A stretch of 32,637 nt of DNA from Paulinella micropora (lineage: Eukaryota; Cercozoa; Imbricatea; Euglyphida), in NCBI GenBank assembly GCA_009731375.1, contig BJOX01000057.1, positions 1,166,721 to 1,199,357 of the forward strand, in the 5' to 3' direction. The position numbers were made by a program, and so were the translations under genes. Positions 17,364-26,803 of this stretch are shown here, piece by piece (the stretch's first letter is position 1; the number at the start of each line of letters is the position of its first letter). The notes beneath the pieces are model-generated. The model was not told the DNA's origin and did no database searches. It saw only the letters and a list, made by a program, of their open reading frames with translations.

Positions 17364-18116
17364 NNNNNNNNNNNNNNNNNNNNNNNNNNNNNNNNNNNNN
17401 NNNNNNNNNNNNNNNNNNNNNNNNNNNNNNNNNNNNNNNNNNNNNNNNNNNNNNNNNNNNNNNNNNNNNNNNNNNNNNNNNNNNNNNNNNNNNNNNNNNN
17501 NNNNNNNNNNNNNNNNNNNNNNNNNNNNNNNNNNNNNNNNNNNNNNNNNNNNNNNNNNNNNNNNNNNNNNNNNNNNNNNNNNNNNNNNNNNNNNNNNNNN
17601 NNNNNNNNNNNNNNNNNNNNNNNNNNNNNNNNNNNNNNNNNNNNNNNNNNNNNNNNNNNNNNNNNNNNNNNNNNNNNNNNNNNNNNNNNNNNNNNNNNNN
17701 NNNNNNNNNNNNNNNNNNNNNNNNNNNNNNNNNNNNNNNNNNNNNNNNNNNNNNNNNNNNNNNNNNNNNNNNNNNNNNNNNNNNNNNNNNNNNNNNNNNN
17801 NNNNNNNNNNNNNNNNNNNNNNNNNNNNNNNNNNNNNNNNNNNNNNNNNNNNNNNNNNNNNNNNNNNNNNNNNNNNNNNNNNNNNNNNNNNNNNNNNNNN
17901 NNNNNNNNNNNNNNNNNNNNNNNNNNNNNNNNNNNNNNNNNNNNNNNNNNNNNNNNNNNNNNNNNNNNNNNNNNNNNNNNNNNNNNNNNNNNNNNNNNNN
18001 NNNNNNNNNNNNNNNNNNNNNNNNNNNNNNNNNNNNNNNNNNNNNNNNNNNNNNNNNNNNNNNNNNNNNNNNNNNNNNNNNNNNNNNNNNNNNNNNNNNN
18101 NNNNNNNNNNNNNNNN
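17364..18116. other. Assembly gap 2 (753 N)
   Basis: Inside intron 2, bordered by a C run at one end and a GA repeat at the other. Phases of exons 2 and 3 match directly, so no exon is required here. Confidence 0.99.
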
Positions 18117-18128
18117 GAGAGAGAGAGG

Positions 18129-18168
<40 letters not shown>

Positions 18169-18185
18169 CGTGTGTTGCAGGACAC

Positions 18186-18250
18186 CGTTGACGATCCACT
18201 CGGACTTGCGTGACTTGACTTGCCTCTTGTTCATTTCTTTCATAGCGTAG
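18186..18250 (-). CDS. GRK-like kinase exon 2 (ATP-binding lysine)
   Basis: 65 nt, after TTTGCTTATAG and before GTGTCC. Completes Thr with exon 1, then reads YAMKEMNKRQVKSRKSEWIV then N plus one base. The Lys in YAMK is the conserved ATP-contacting residue. Confidence 0.93.
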
Positions 18251-18350
18251 CTATAAGCAAACACAATATACATGCGCTGCACCATGGGGAAGCCTCCACA
18301 AAAAGACAAAAGCGAGACTAAGGATTAGTGTTGAAGGGAAGAAGGATTTG

Positions 18351-18381
<31 letters not shown>

Positions 18382-18735
18382 CACACGCGGAAGAAAGAGG
18401 TATGTGCATATAGTTTGAATGACTTCAATCACATATATTCATGTGACAAGGTAAAGCCATAGGGACGCATTCCACCAAAACTTGTGTTGTGCTTATGTTA
18501 CGTTATGTTACGTTAAGTTATGTTACTGTATGTGTGTTATGTTTTATTGCTATGTTTTTTGTTATAGAATTGTTATGTTATGTTATGATGCTGTCATGTT
18601 ATGTTTGGTCGTCTTAACTTTTCTTATCATTATCTTATCTTATATTATATTACTAGAATGCCAAGTTCGCGCGGCTGTTTTGATTGTTCATCGCCTTTTC
18701 GTTTAGAACATGCACGTGTCCGTGTGTAAGGTGAG

Positions 18736-18842
18736 AGCGACGCACGTACGTACGTACATACATACATATACATACATACATCATACATACATACATACAT
18801 ACATACATACGTACGTACGTAAGTACATACATACGTACATAC
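18736..18842. repeat. Intron 1 (ATAC)n/(GTAC)n array
   Basis: ATAC and GTAC tetranucleotides reach right up to the exon 1 donor (GTATGT), which is itself part of the repeat. TTATG repeats lie near 18490-18600 in the same intron. Confidence 0.9.
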
Positions 18843-18901
18843 GTGGCCTGCGTGTCCATCTTCTGCACGGCTGACACTGCTCCGAAAGCGCCCCGCCCCA
18901 C
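18843..18901 (-). CDS. GRK-like kinase exon 1 (glycine loop)
   Basis: 59 nt, after TCATGTAG and before GTATGT. Reads VGRGAFGAVSAVQKMDTQA plus AC. GRGAFGAV is the ATP-binding glycine loop. The exon begins at the first residue of the loop, so coding sequence upstream must exist, probably in gap 3 or nearer the LINE. Confidence 0.9.
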
Positions 18902-18930
18902 CTACATGACACACACACATCGTGAGCCAA

Positions 18931-19006
18931 CATGTATGTATGTAGTATGTACGTGTGCTATGTATGTATGTATGTATGGTGTTGTAGAAGAAGTAGTAGT
19001 AGCAGC

Positions 19007-19062
<56 letters not shown>

Positions 19063-19156
19063 CAGTAGTGTAGTAGTAGCAGTAGTAGTAGCAGTAGCAG
19101 TAGAAGTAGCAGTAGTAGTACTAGTAGTAGTAGTAGTAGTAGTAGTAGCAGTAGTG

Positions 19157-19218
<62 letters not shown>

Positions 19219-19250
19219 TGTAGTAGTAGTAGTAGTAGTAGTAGTAGTAA
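18931..19250. repeat. (TATG)n and (GTA)n microsatellites
   Basis: TATG repeats to about 18978, then GTA triplets with GCA variants into the gap. Confidence 0.95.
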
Positions 19251-20098
19251 NNNNNNNNNNNNNNNNNNNNNNNNNNNNNNNNNNNNNNNNNNNNNNNNNN
19301 NNNNNNNNNNNNNNNNNNNNNNNNNNNNNNNNNNNNNNNNNNNNNNNNNNNNNNNNNNNNNNNNNNNNNNNNNNNNNNNNNNNNNNNNNNNNNNNNNNNN
19401 NNNNNNNNNNNNNNNNNNNNNNNNNNNNNNNNNNNNNNNNNNNNNNNNNNNNNNNNNNNNNNNNNNNNNNNNNNNNNNNNNNNNNNNNNNNNNNNNNNNN
19501 NNNNNNNNNNNNNNNNNNNNNNNNNNNNNNNNNNNNNNNNNNNNNNNNNNNNNNNNNNNNNNNNNNNNNNNNNNNNNNNNNNNNNNNNNNNNNNNNNNNN
19601 NNNNNNNNNNNNNNNNNNNNNNNNNNNNNNNNNNNNNNNNNNNNNNNNNNNNNNNNNNNNNNNNNNNNNNNNNNNNNNNNNNNNNNNNNNNNNNNNNNNN
19701 NNNNNNNNNNNNNNNNNNNNNNNNNNNNNNNNNNNNNNNNNNNNNNNNNNNNNNNNNNNNNNNNNNNNNNNNNNNNNNNNNNNNNNNNNNNNNNNNNNNN
19801 NNNNNNNNNNNNNNNNNNNNNNNNNNNNNNNNNNNNNNNNNNNNNNNNNNNNNNNNNNNNNNNNNNNNNNNNNNNNNNNNNNNNNNNNNNNNNNNNNNNN
19901 NNNNNNNNNNNNNNNNNNNNNNNNNNNNNNNNNNNNNNNNNNNNNNNNNNNNNNNNNNNNNNNNNNNNNNNNNNNNNNNNNNNNNNNNNNNNNNNNNNNN
20001 NNNNNNNNNNNNNNNNNNNNNNNNNNNNNNNNNNNNNNNNNNNNNNNNNNNNNNNNNNNNNNNNNNNNNNNNNNNNNNNNNNNNNNNNNNNNNNNNNN
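19251..20098. other. Assembly gap 3 (848 N)
   Basis: Separates the GTA array from the LINE. It may hide the LINE 5' end and a kinase exon. Confidence 0.99.
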
Positions 20099-23000
20099 TT
20101 CAGTCGGTCCCAATGCCTTGCCAGTGCCTTGCTGCGTCGCCGTGCCTTGCCCCATGCATTCACACCCTCCACCGTTGCATTTCTAACTGAGCAGCTTCGG
20201 CTGGGATTACTATACTTGTCTGTAAGACCCTATAGGTAATGCTAGGTTCGCGCCTTCTATACCCACGTGGGGGAAGGAGTTTCAGCGGCACGCCGTCCGA
20301 TCTGGCTCCACTCGGGGACACCCGTACCTCATGATGTGTATTGTTAGGAGCAGCTGAAAGTCCATAAGGCATGAGAGTAGAGGCGTTGGCGATGCGATGG
20401 AGAGTGTGTGTAGTGCGTGAGGCAGGTTCTGGCGACGCTGGGGGTGCTGGCGGGCGCCGAAGGGCACGAAGCGACGCGGCAGCGTCCAGTGACACCGGCG
20501 GAAATGCGTGTAGTGTGTGTTGCAGATACCGCCGATGCTATTTGCATGGACGGGCGCTTTCCTCGGCGTAAAGAGGCGCGGCGGTGATGGCCAGCGACAT
20601 TGGCCGTCTACTACTCTCAATGGATTACAAATACGCGAAGCACGGAGCTACCACTGTGGCCCTTATGGGACAAGGTAGAATCGCCGAAGACCTGGACAAT
20701 CCCCGTGGGAATGCCTCTTCGACGGGCTCTGGCCCGATGTCCCAGGATGGGAGGATGAGGGCTCGCGTATATGACGGAATTCCTGAACCACGTGGAGAGG
20801 CTATCTTAGCTGCGCCTCATCCTTCCTCCCCAAACCTGGCACACGGGTCGGCGCTTCAACATAAGGCGAGCGGCGCTATATGGCAGATGGCACCGCCGCC
20901 TCGACGGTACCGGCGGGTAGATCGGTACGACAAGGACGGGCGTAATCTGATTGTCTGGGGGCTCTCAGAACGCGCCAATCTACAGGAGATCGCCTCCAAA
21001 ATGAGCGGTCTTGGTCTGGTGGTCCCGGTAATGGAGTGGCAAGGCCAGCGAATGTCTCGTCACCTGGAGCTGGTCTACGAGGACGATGACAGCAGGCAGA
21101 CGGCGTTGCAGCAACTCAAACATCTCAAATTCTTCGGCAGAGGGGTCAATGTGGCCCTTGGGCGCAGGTTCAGGGACAGGGAACGTGTCCGAAGGCTTAT
21201 TCGCATCCATCTGCGTGGGGAAGCGGCGGTCCGGAAGGAGGAAGCTGCGACGGGATATCGCGTCTTGCCTCTGCATGAAGAATGTGTCGATGATGTGCAG
21301 GTGGTGTCTTCGGAATTGGCTGCCGATGCACCTAAGTGTGTGTCTGAGTGTGCTGATGTGCATGTGGTGCCCCTGCATTCGGCGGCCAGTGCAGTGGGGG
21401 ACCAACCTGCGCAAGCACCTGCAGAGGGGGGCAGCACGAGGGCGGAAGCCAAGCGCGGCCGTCGGGTCCGGAAACGAGCCAAGAAGCACCGCTCCAAGCA
21501 GTTCGATACCGGCTTCAAGCTACTCGTCGCGAGTCACAACTGGCAGGGTAAAACGGGATACGACAACGTAGGCACGGCGGAATGGGCATCATTCTACAAG
21601 CACGAGGGCTGGCTAGTCATCGGGGCTCAGGAGCACCGCATGGGCAAGAAGCAACTTTCCAAATGCAGCCTGGATGGATTCCGGATTTTTGGAAAACCTG
21701 CGGAGGTCAGCGAGAAAAATCGCTGCAAGGGTGGGGTTCTATTCGCGGTGGCTAACTTCCTTGGTCCGTATTGCAACCTGGTGTCAGCCCCCGTCGACCA
21801 CCGGCAGCAAGTGTGGCTGCGTATCGCCTCGGGTGTTACCGGCGCTCAGGATATCTATGTGGGCAACGGCTACTTTCCCCAGGAAACGCAGGAAGAAGAG
21901 TCGTCAGAGGCGTATGCGGCCTGGCAGGCAGCTATAGCTTTTTTTGGAGCCAAAGGTCTTGTGGTCACGGTGGCGGATGCCAACGCGAAGCTCGGGCCGG
22001 CATGCAGCCGAAAAGAGGAGGGCATCGTCGGTCAGCACGGGGAGGTCGATGATAAGGGAGCACCGGTACGTTCGGAGAACGGCAAGAGACTCGCGGCTGT
22101 CCTCGTCGCTACGGGCCTGCGAAATCTGAGCGGCTTCTCGTGCCCAGTGGAAGGGTCCTACTGGTGGTCCCGGCGTGAGCAGCGCGGCATGGGCACAGGC
22201 AAGCACCTCCTCGATTACATCTGCGCGTCGCCTGGCTTGGCATCTGGAGCAAAGTTCGGAGTATGCGAAGATGATCTTGATACGGACCACAAGGCAGTAT
22301 GGGCCGAACTGACGTGGAGCGGCCAGCGCCGGCCAAAGCGGGCTGCGAAACCTTACAGGTCCTTTCGTGTTGATAAGCTTATTGGTGCTGGTGTCTCGGG
22401 TAATGATCACGCTGCGAAGCAAGCGCTGGATTATCTACGCGACAAGTTCGATGACGTATTCCAGCATTGCCTACAGAAGCTTGGAGTGCATCAGCTGCCT
22501 GAGCTTGACCTATCGGGTGGTGCCGACAGCCAACGGGTGGTAGATGACGTCACCGAGCGAGTGGCGCAGTCCTTCCGAATGGCGGCGCACCGGGTCCTTG
22601 GCTCCAGATGTATACGACCCCGTTTCACCAACAATTGGTTCGACGGGGAGCTAAAGGAGCTCATTCAGCAGCGCCGGGAGGCCTACGCAGCATACAGGAG
22701 GGATGAATCGAATGCGGAAGCCCGTCTGAATTGGCTACGGCTCCGCAAGCAAATTCGGAAGGCAACTCGGGCCAAGAAGTCCGCCTCCTTCAAGCAAGTG
22801 CAGGAAGAAGCGGTCAAATGTCAACGCGAGCAATCCTCAAAGCGCTTTTGGCTACTCGCGAAGCGGCTTGGCGGGGCACGCAGAACGAAGGTCTCCGCGC
22901 CGGTGCAAAGGGAGGATGGCTCACTGGCGTGTACGCTGCCGGAAAAGGTCGCTCGGTGGGAGGAATTTCGGAAAAATTCGGTGAAGCCACGGGAAAATCC

Positions 23001-25756
23001 GGCAAGTGCGGCTGTTGTGGTGGAGTGCTGTGCAGAAGCAGGCTCGCTGGAGTGGGAGGAAGCCGAAGCTAAGCGGCAGTTCCACTGGAACGATCGCTTC
23101 AGAGATGAGGTGGCCCGGGCTATGAAGGAGCACGAAGTAGGTGAAGACACTTGCGAAGAGCTGGACAAGCCGTTCACGCAAGAGGAGGTCCTTGCAAGGC
23201 AACGTGCCCTGAATAACCACAAAGCTTGTGGCGAGGACAAAGTGAAGAACGAGATGCTCAAGTATGGCGGCGCCTACATCAATGGCTACTTAACGCAGTA
23301 CTTCAACTGGATTCGAGAAGCCGAGAGGACTCCAAAAGCTTGGGGCAAGGGAATCATCGTCAATATCCCCAAGGGTGGGGATCCTACGGATCCTGACAAC
23401 TGGAGGGATATCTCGATTATTAGTTGCCTTGGTAAGCTGTATCTGTCCTTATTAGCTACTCGTCTAACGCTCTTCGTGGATGGCCCGGATAAGCTACGTC
23501 CAGAGCAGGGAGGCTTCCGCCCGGGGCGTCGCACTACGGATCAGGTCTTTACCCTTTGGCAGAGGTTGAAGGGGCGTCAGCAGCAGAAGCGGGAGTCGTA
23601 TGTCCTGTTCGTCGATCTACGCAAGGCTTTCCCGTCTGTTTGGAGAGATGGCCTATTTGAGAGGCTCTGGAAGCTGGGTGTAAGGGGCAAGTTCTGGCGC
23701 ACGCTACGCAGGTGCTACGAGCAGACTTCGTCGCAAGTGCTAGTTGATGGAGCACTCACCCCCGAAGTACTGGAGGGTGTAGGCGTCCAACAGGGGTCCC
23801 CTCTCTCTCCCACACTCTTCAACGTCTTTATGGATGAGCTGTGTGATCGGCTGGCGAGTGCCCTCAAGATCACGGATGTGAAGCGGCTGAACGACATCAA
23901 GGCACTTCTATACGCGGACGACGTGGCCCTCATCGCTCACAGTCGCACCGAGCTCCAGAAGATGGTCAATGTTGTGGCCAAGTTCGCGGAAGATTACCGG
24001 CTGGAAGTCAACTTGAAGCCCGGCAAGACGGAAATCATGCCCATTTACACGTCGAGCAAGGCGAAACGACCAAGTATCAGGGAGCGAGGTGAGCCCGTGG
24101 TGTGGTTTCGCGGCCAGAAGCTTTGTGTCACCAGTCAGTACAAGTACCTGGGAGTGGTTATCACCGACGACCTGAAGTGGAAGGAGCAGGCCCTGCGGGC
24201 TACGCGTGTCACTGAAGTCGCCACCGCAGGTTGGTACTCTTTGTGGTGTGCAGGTGAGATACAAGCTAGGTATCGTCTCATGTGCTGGAATCAACTTGTG
24301 GGGGCCAAGCTGAAGTACGCCTTCGATGTCTGGCGTGCCCCCGTATCGCAGCTCACCAAGCTGGAGGCAGCAATGCTGCGCCCCATGAGGATGATTCTCG
24401 GCATCAGCCCTAAGACAAGCAAGTGGATTACACTCTTTCTGGCGCGCTCTTTGAGTGCGGAGCGTTTGCGGCGGGCGGCGCAACTGAAGTTCTATGGACG
24501 GCTGCGTGTTCTACCGGAGAAGCGATTTCCTGTCATCGCATCTCAAGTCAAATCCGACTGGACTGCGGAGGCCGAAGGCGCTATCAGGGACTCAATGGAT
24601 CTACAACAAGGGCTTCAGGAGCTCCTAAATAGCTCAGAGAAGGACCTCGAGGGTTGGTGTTCGACTGTGGACAAGTGGGCCCTTCAGCAGGACGTCAAGA
24701 TGGTGCAGCAACTGATGTGGGACAAGCGAGAGGCAGGCAGCGATCTTACTGATGGCCTGCGAGTCATCCTAAGACAAGTCTTTGGAACTAAGGAGTTCCC
24801 AAGATGGGTAGCCCTTGATGATGCGCATTATAATCTGCTTCGGAGAAGGTTGCTCAGCTGCAACAACCGCCTTCGGTTGTACCGCAGCAAGTTGGTCAGT
24901 GGCATGTCCCCTCGCTGCTTCTGTTGTCATGATGATGTCAATGAGTCCCTTGCGCACTTCTTATGGGATTGCCCCATGCATGAGGGGAGACGTAAGCAGC
25001 TGTTGCTGAGTATGCAGAGGCTCGGTGGCATGGCTGTGGGGGGTGCTGAGGGGGATGGAGGGAGTGAGGAGGGTGGTGAGGTCGTAGGCGGTGAGGTTGT
25101 GGTGGAGGATGTGTTGCTTGGGCGGGAGCGGGAGGGCTCTGTGCGGCAGGGTTGGGATGATATGTCGCCTGTGGATCAATCACGATTGTTTTGTAAGCTT
25201 TTTCAGGGGAAGTCGCGCTTCCGCAGTAACTTTAGGCTTGCTGCGTTGTTAGGGGTTACAGCGTTGCGTCCCCCTCCAAAGTTGGATGTGTTGTTTGGAT
25301 CATATGTGTCTGAGTGTTGGTCTGCTAGGGAGGGTAAAAGGGAGGAGCTTGGGGTGGAGGATGGGGGCGAGGAGGTGATTGACCTCACTGAGGTTCCATC
25401 AGCTTCTGTCCCACCCTCTCCCCCAAGTGACGTTGATGTTGCGCGGCGCGGCCGTCCGCGCAGTGTGGACGTCCTGGCTAGAGAGAGGGGTTCGGGAGCG
25501 CAGCGTAGTGTCTCGGAGTTCTTCTCTTCAGCTAACACCCTCGCATCTAGCTCTTCATGCACTTCACAGCCCTCATCTGCCCCTGCTGTTGCTGTTGCTG
25601 CTATGTCTGTTTGGTGTTCTGACAATGCGTTGGGATCGGCTGACCCCGGTGACCCAATGGAGGCACATGTCCAGGATCTGGATCTGATGCTATAGTCTGA
25701 GGAAGCCTATTATTATTATTATTATTATTGTTATTGTTATTATTATTATTATTATT
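20099..25756 (+). mobile_element. LINE (non-LTR retrotransposon), apurinic-endonuclease type
   Basis: One long ORF with endonuclease, RT and zinc finger, then a 3' end of about 13 nt leading into a (TAT)n tail. There are no LTRs. The 5' end lies in or beyond gap 3; 20099-20586 is GC-rich leader sequence with no convincing separate ORF. Target duplication not identifiable. The uninterrupted ORF suggests a recent, possibly active copy. It is antisense to the kinase gene. Confidence 0.93.
20587..25695 (+). CDS. LINE endonuclease/reverse transcriptase protein
   Basis: 1702 residues from ATG 20587 to TAG; GTG 20584 is directly upstream, and the frame was not traced further. N-terminal 115 residues unassigned; NLIVWGLSERANLQ near 118 resembles the RNA-recognition-like fold of LINE ORF1 proteins. 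Endonuclease: S316-H-N318, E349, D464-A-N466, D543 in LDYI and D567-H568, which nicks target DNA. RT: QGGFRPGR, VDLRKAF and catalytic YADD at 1109-1112. C-terminal zinc finger: C1444, C1447, H1457, C1462. The tail (1590-1702) is low-complexity and holds VIDLT at 1597-1601 after acidic residues (a SUMO-interacting motif) and QRSVSEFF at 1639-1646 (a PIP-box match). It primes reverse transcription at nicked chromosomal DNA in the nucleus. No RNase H domain was recognised. Clade not assigned. Confidence 0.93.
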   Translation: MASDIGRLLLSMDYKYAKHGATTVALMGQGRIAEDLDNPRGNASSTGSGPMSQDGRMRARVYDGIPEPRGEAILAAPHPSSPNLAHGSALQHKASGAIWQMAPPPRRYRRVDRYDKDGRNLIVWGLSERANLQEIASKMSGLGLVVPVMEWQGQRMSRHLELVYEDDDSRQTALQQLKHLKFFGRGVNVALGRRFRDRERVRRLIRIHLRGEAAVRKEEAATGYRVLPLHEECVDDVQVVSSELAADAPKCVSECADVHVVPLHSAASAVGDQPAQAPAEGGSTRAEAKRGRRVRKRAKKHRSKQFDTGFKLLVASHNWQGKTGYDNVGTAEWASFYKHEGWLVIGAQEHRMGKKQLSKCSLDGFRIFGKPAEVSEKNRCKGGVLFAVANFLGPYCNLVSAPVDHRQQVWLRIASGVTGAQDIYVGNGYFPQETQEEESSEAYAAWQAAIAFFGAKGLVVTVADANAKLGPACSRKEEGIVGQHGEVDDKGAPVRSENGKRLAAVLVATGLRNLSGFSCPVEGSYWWSRREQRGMGTGKHLLDYICASPGLASGAKFGVCEDDLDTDHKAVWAELTWSGQRRPKRAAKPYRSFRVDKLIGAGVSGNDHAAKQALDYLRDKFDDVFQHCLQKLGVHQLPELDLSGGADSQRVVDDVTERVAQSFRMAAHRVLGSRCIRPRFTNNWFDGELKELIQQRREAYAAYRRDESNAEARLNWLRLRKQIRKATRAKKSASFKQVQEEAVKCQREQSSKRFWLLAKRLGGARRTKVSAPVQREDGSLACTLPEKVARWEEFRKNSVKPRENPASAAVVVECCAEAGSLEWEEAEAKRQFHWNDRFRDEVARAMKEHEVGEDTCEELDKPFTQEEVLARQRALNNHKACGEDKVKNEMLKYGGAYINGYLTQYFNWIREAERTPKAWGKGIIVNIPKGGDPTDPDNWRDISIISCLGKLYLSLLATRLTLFVDGPDKLRPEQGGFRPGRRTTDQVFTLWQRLKGRQQQKRESYVLFVDLRKAFPSVWRDGLFERLWKLGVRGKFWRTLRRCYEQTSSQVLVDGALTPEVLEGVGVQQGSPLSPTLFNVFMDELCDRLASALKITDVKRLNDIKALLYADDVALIAHSRTELQKMVNVVAKFAEDYRLEVNLKPGKTEIMPIYTSSKAKRPSIRERGEPVVWFRGQKLCVTSQYKYLGVVITDDLKWKEQALRATRVTEVATAGWYSLWCAGEIQARYRLMCWNQLVGAKLKYAFDVWRAPVSQLTKLEAAMLRPMRMILGISPKTSKWITLFLARSLSAERLRRAAQLKFYGRLRVLPEKRFPVIASQVKSDWTAEAEGAIRDSMDLQQGLQELLNSSEKDLEGWCSTVDKWALQQDVKMVQQLMWDKREAGSDLTDGLRVILRQVFGTKEFPRWVALDDAHYNLLRRRLLSCNNRLRLYRSKLVSGMSPRCFCCHDDVNESLAHFLWDCPMHEGRRKQLLLSMQRLGGMAVGGAEGDGGSEEGGEVVGGEVVVEDVLLGREREGSVRQGWDDMSPVDQSRLFCKLFQGKSRFRSNFRLAALLGVTALRPPPKLDVLFGSYVSECWSAREGKREELGVEDGGEEVIDLTEVPSASVPPSPPSDVDVARRGRPRSVDVLARERGSGAQRSVSEFFSSANTLASSSSCTSQPSSAPAVAVAAMSVWCSDNALGSADPGDPMEAHVQDLDLML

Positions 25757-25860
25757 AGTAGTAGTAGTAGTAGTAGTATGTATGTATGTATGTATGTATG
25801 TATGTATGTATTTATGTATGTATGTATGTTATGCATGTATGTGTGTATGTATTTTATGTA
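25696..25860. repeat. LINE 3' end and (TAT)n, (GTA)n, (TATG)n tail
   Basis: CTGAGGAAGCC follows the stop, then TAT triplets to 25756, GTA triplets, and TATG tetranucleotides to about 25860. The first block is the LINE tail; the others are probably later microsatellite growth or target sequence. Confidence 0.9.
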
Positions 25861-26233
25861 TGACCACTCGGAACTCAAAGAAATCTTGAGGTCCCAACTT
25901 TTTAGTTGCGTAGCATTCCACCTGAGCAAGGATGAGGATGATGGCTCAAGTGGGAAAAGAAGGTCAGAGGGACCTGAATTAATCGTTTCCACATGTCAGA
26001 GGTGTAAAACCCATCAACTTGGGGTTGTAGGTGGGCACAAGCCACAAGCCTAAAAGGCAACAAACACGCTGTACAAACCACTCCGTAGACACCGACAAAG
26101 CCGATATTAGGTGTACTACCTCACTGGAAGGAAGAGATCGCGCAGGCAAACAGCTAATCCTTCGCGAATCCTGACAAATGACAGAACAATCCGTCGAAAC
26201 AAAAAACAAGAAATTCTCACGAGAAGCGAAAAA
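25861..26233. other. Unique sequence between LINE and RGS-homology exon
   Basis: No clear gene. On the minus strand this would be kinase intron sequence. CAACT...AGTTG makes a short hairpin near 25898-25911. Confidence 0.5.
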
Positions 26234-26803
26234 TTATTGGGTCGAGTACTTTTCGGGGATATCTGGAGCCAACTTTCGTTTGAGGATCCATCTCACTCGA
26301 TCCGGGTTTGCACTTTTCTGTACTTTATTCTTCTTTGATTTCCGGTTGTTGTGGCTGTCATGTTCACCGCCGGTGCCAGCACCTGCATGATTAGCCCCTG
26401 GATCTCCTACAGCATCACCTGCGTCACCTATACCATCCGGAACTTTCACAGCGTCATCTGTGCATTCGGTTGCCTTGTCCAGGGCGTGCAACCAACGCTC
26501 GTATATTTCCTTTCCTGTACGTTTTCTTGAAGAATAGAGTTCAGCAGCGTACATGTCAATGCTTTCTAATAGTTCTACCCAGTCTAGACTACCTGAACTT
26601 CGCAAGTACCGCTTGAACTCGTAGTATCGACATGTATTTCTTGCGAAAAGGTCCAACTGAGGAAATTCAGTCCTGTAGGTACTCTCGAAATCTTTCAGGT
26701 CTGAGTAGGGTTGCAACTTAAGCTCTACTCGTGCGTCCTCTCGCAACGCTTGCACAATGCGCGTGTCTGCAATGGTCGACTCCACATCATCGAAGAAAGA
26801 CAT
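26234..26803 (-). CDS. GRK-type N-terminus with RGS-homology domain, probable 5' exon
   Basis: 189 residues from ATG 26803 to TAA. Residues 4-20 (FDDVESTIADTRIVQAL) fit the GRK N-terminal helix that docks on receptors. Residues 30-110 resemble the first half of an RGS-homology domain: YEFKRYLRSSGSLDWVELLE, then IDMYAAELY and GKEIYERWL match helices alpha 4 and 5. From 115 on it is a Gly/Asp/Ala linker and a basic KSKKNK stretch, unlike a GRK, so the exon may splice out there; no donor is assigned. The second half of the domain is not found. Same strand and upstream of the kinase exons, so it is probably one gene with an intron of more than 7 kb holding the LINE. The alternative is a separate single-exon RGS-domain gene. 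Confidence 0.6.
   Translation of the reverse strand: MSFFDDVESTIADTRIVQALREDARVELKLQPYSDLKDFESTYRTEFPQLDLFARNTCRYYEFKRYLRSSGSLDWVELLESIDMYAAELYSSRKRTGKEIYERWLHALDKATECTDDAVKVPDGIGDAGDAVGDPGANHAGAGTGGEHDSHNNRKSKKNKVQKSANPDRVRWILKRKLAPDIPEKYSTQ

Larger units (their letters stand above)
12660..18901 (-). other. GRK-like protein kinase gene, kinase-domain portion
   Basis: Thirteen exons on the minus strand, each with AG before and GT or GC after and with matching phases, encode a near-complete AGC-family catalytic domain; one exon is missing in a gap. Landmarks in order: glycine loop VGRGAFG, lysine in YAMK, alpha-C Glu in GEKNVLAAM, catalytic loop [39 protein letters not shown] and [13 protein letters not shown] in place of DFG, the [16 protein letters not shown] context and the TPPFKP tail point to the GRK family, serine/threonine kinases that phosphorylate activated seven-helix receptors. 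Upstream, a GRK-like RGS-homology ORF (26234-26803) is the likely 5' exon. Missing: the exon(s) between that ORF and the glycine loop, exon 9, and a defined C-terminus. Introns are 80 to about 950 nt and mostly microsatellite. Other AGC kinases are less likely. Confidence 0.88.

Noticed and set aside
26070-26170. A possible second RGS-homology exon on the minus strand (reading IREGLAVCLRDLF)
   Set aside because: An AG lies upstream and the stretch looks helical, but it is too short and no phase link to either neighbouring exon can be shown.
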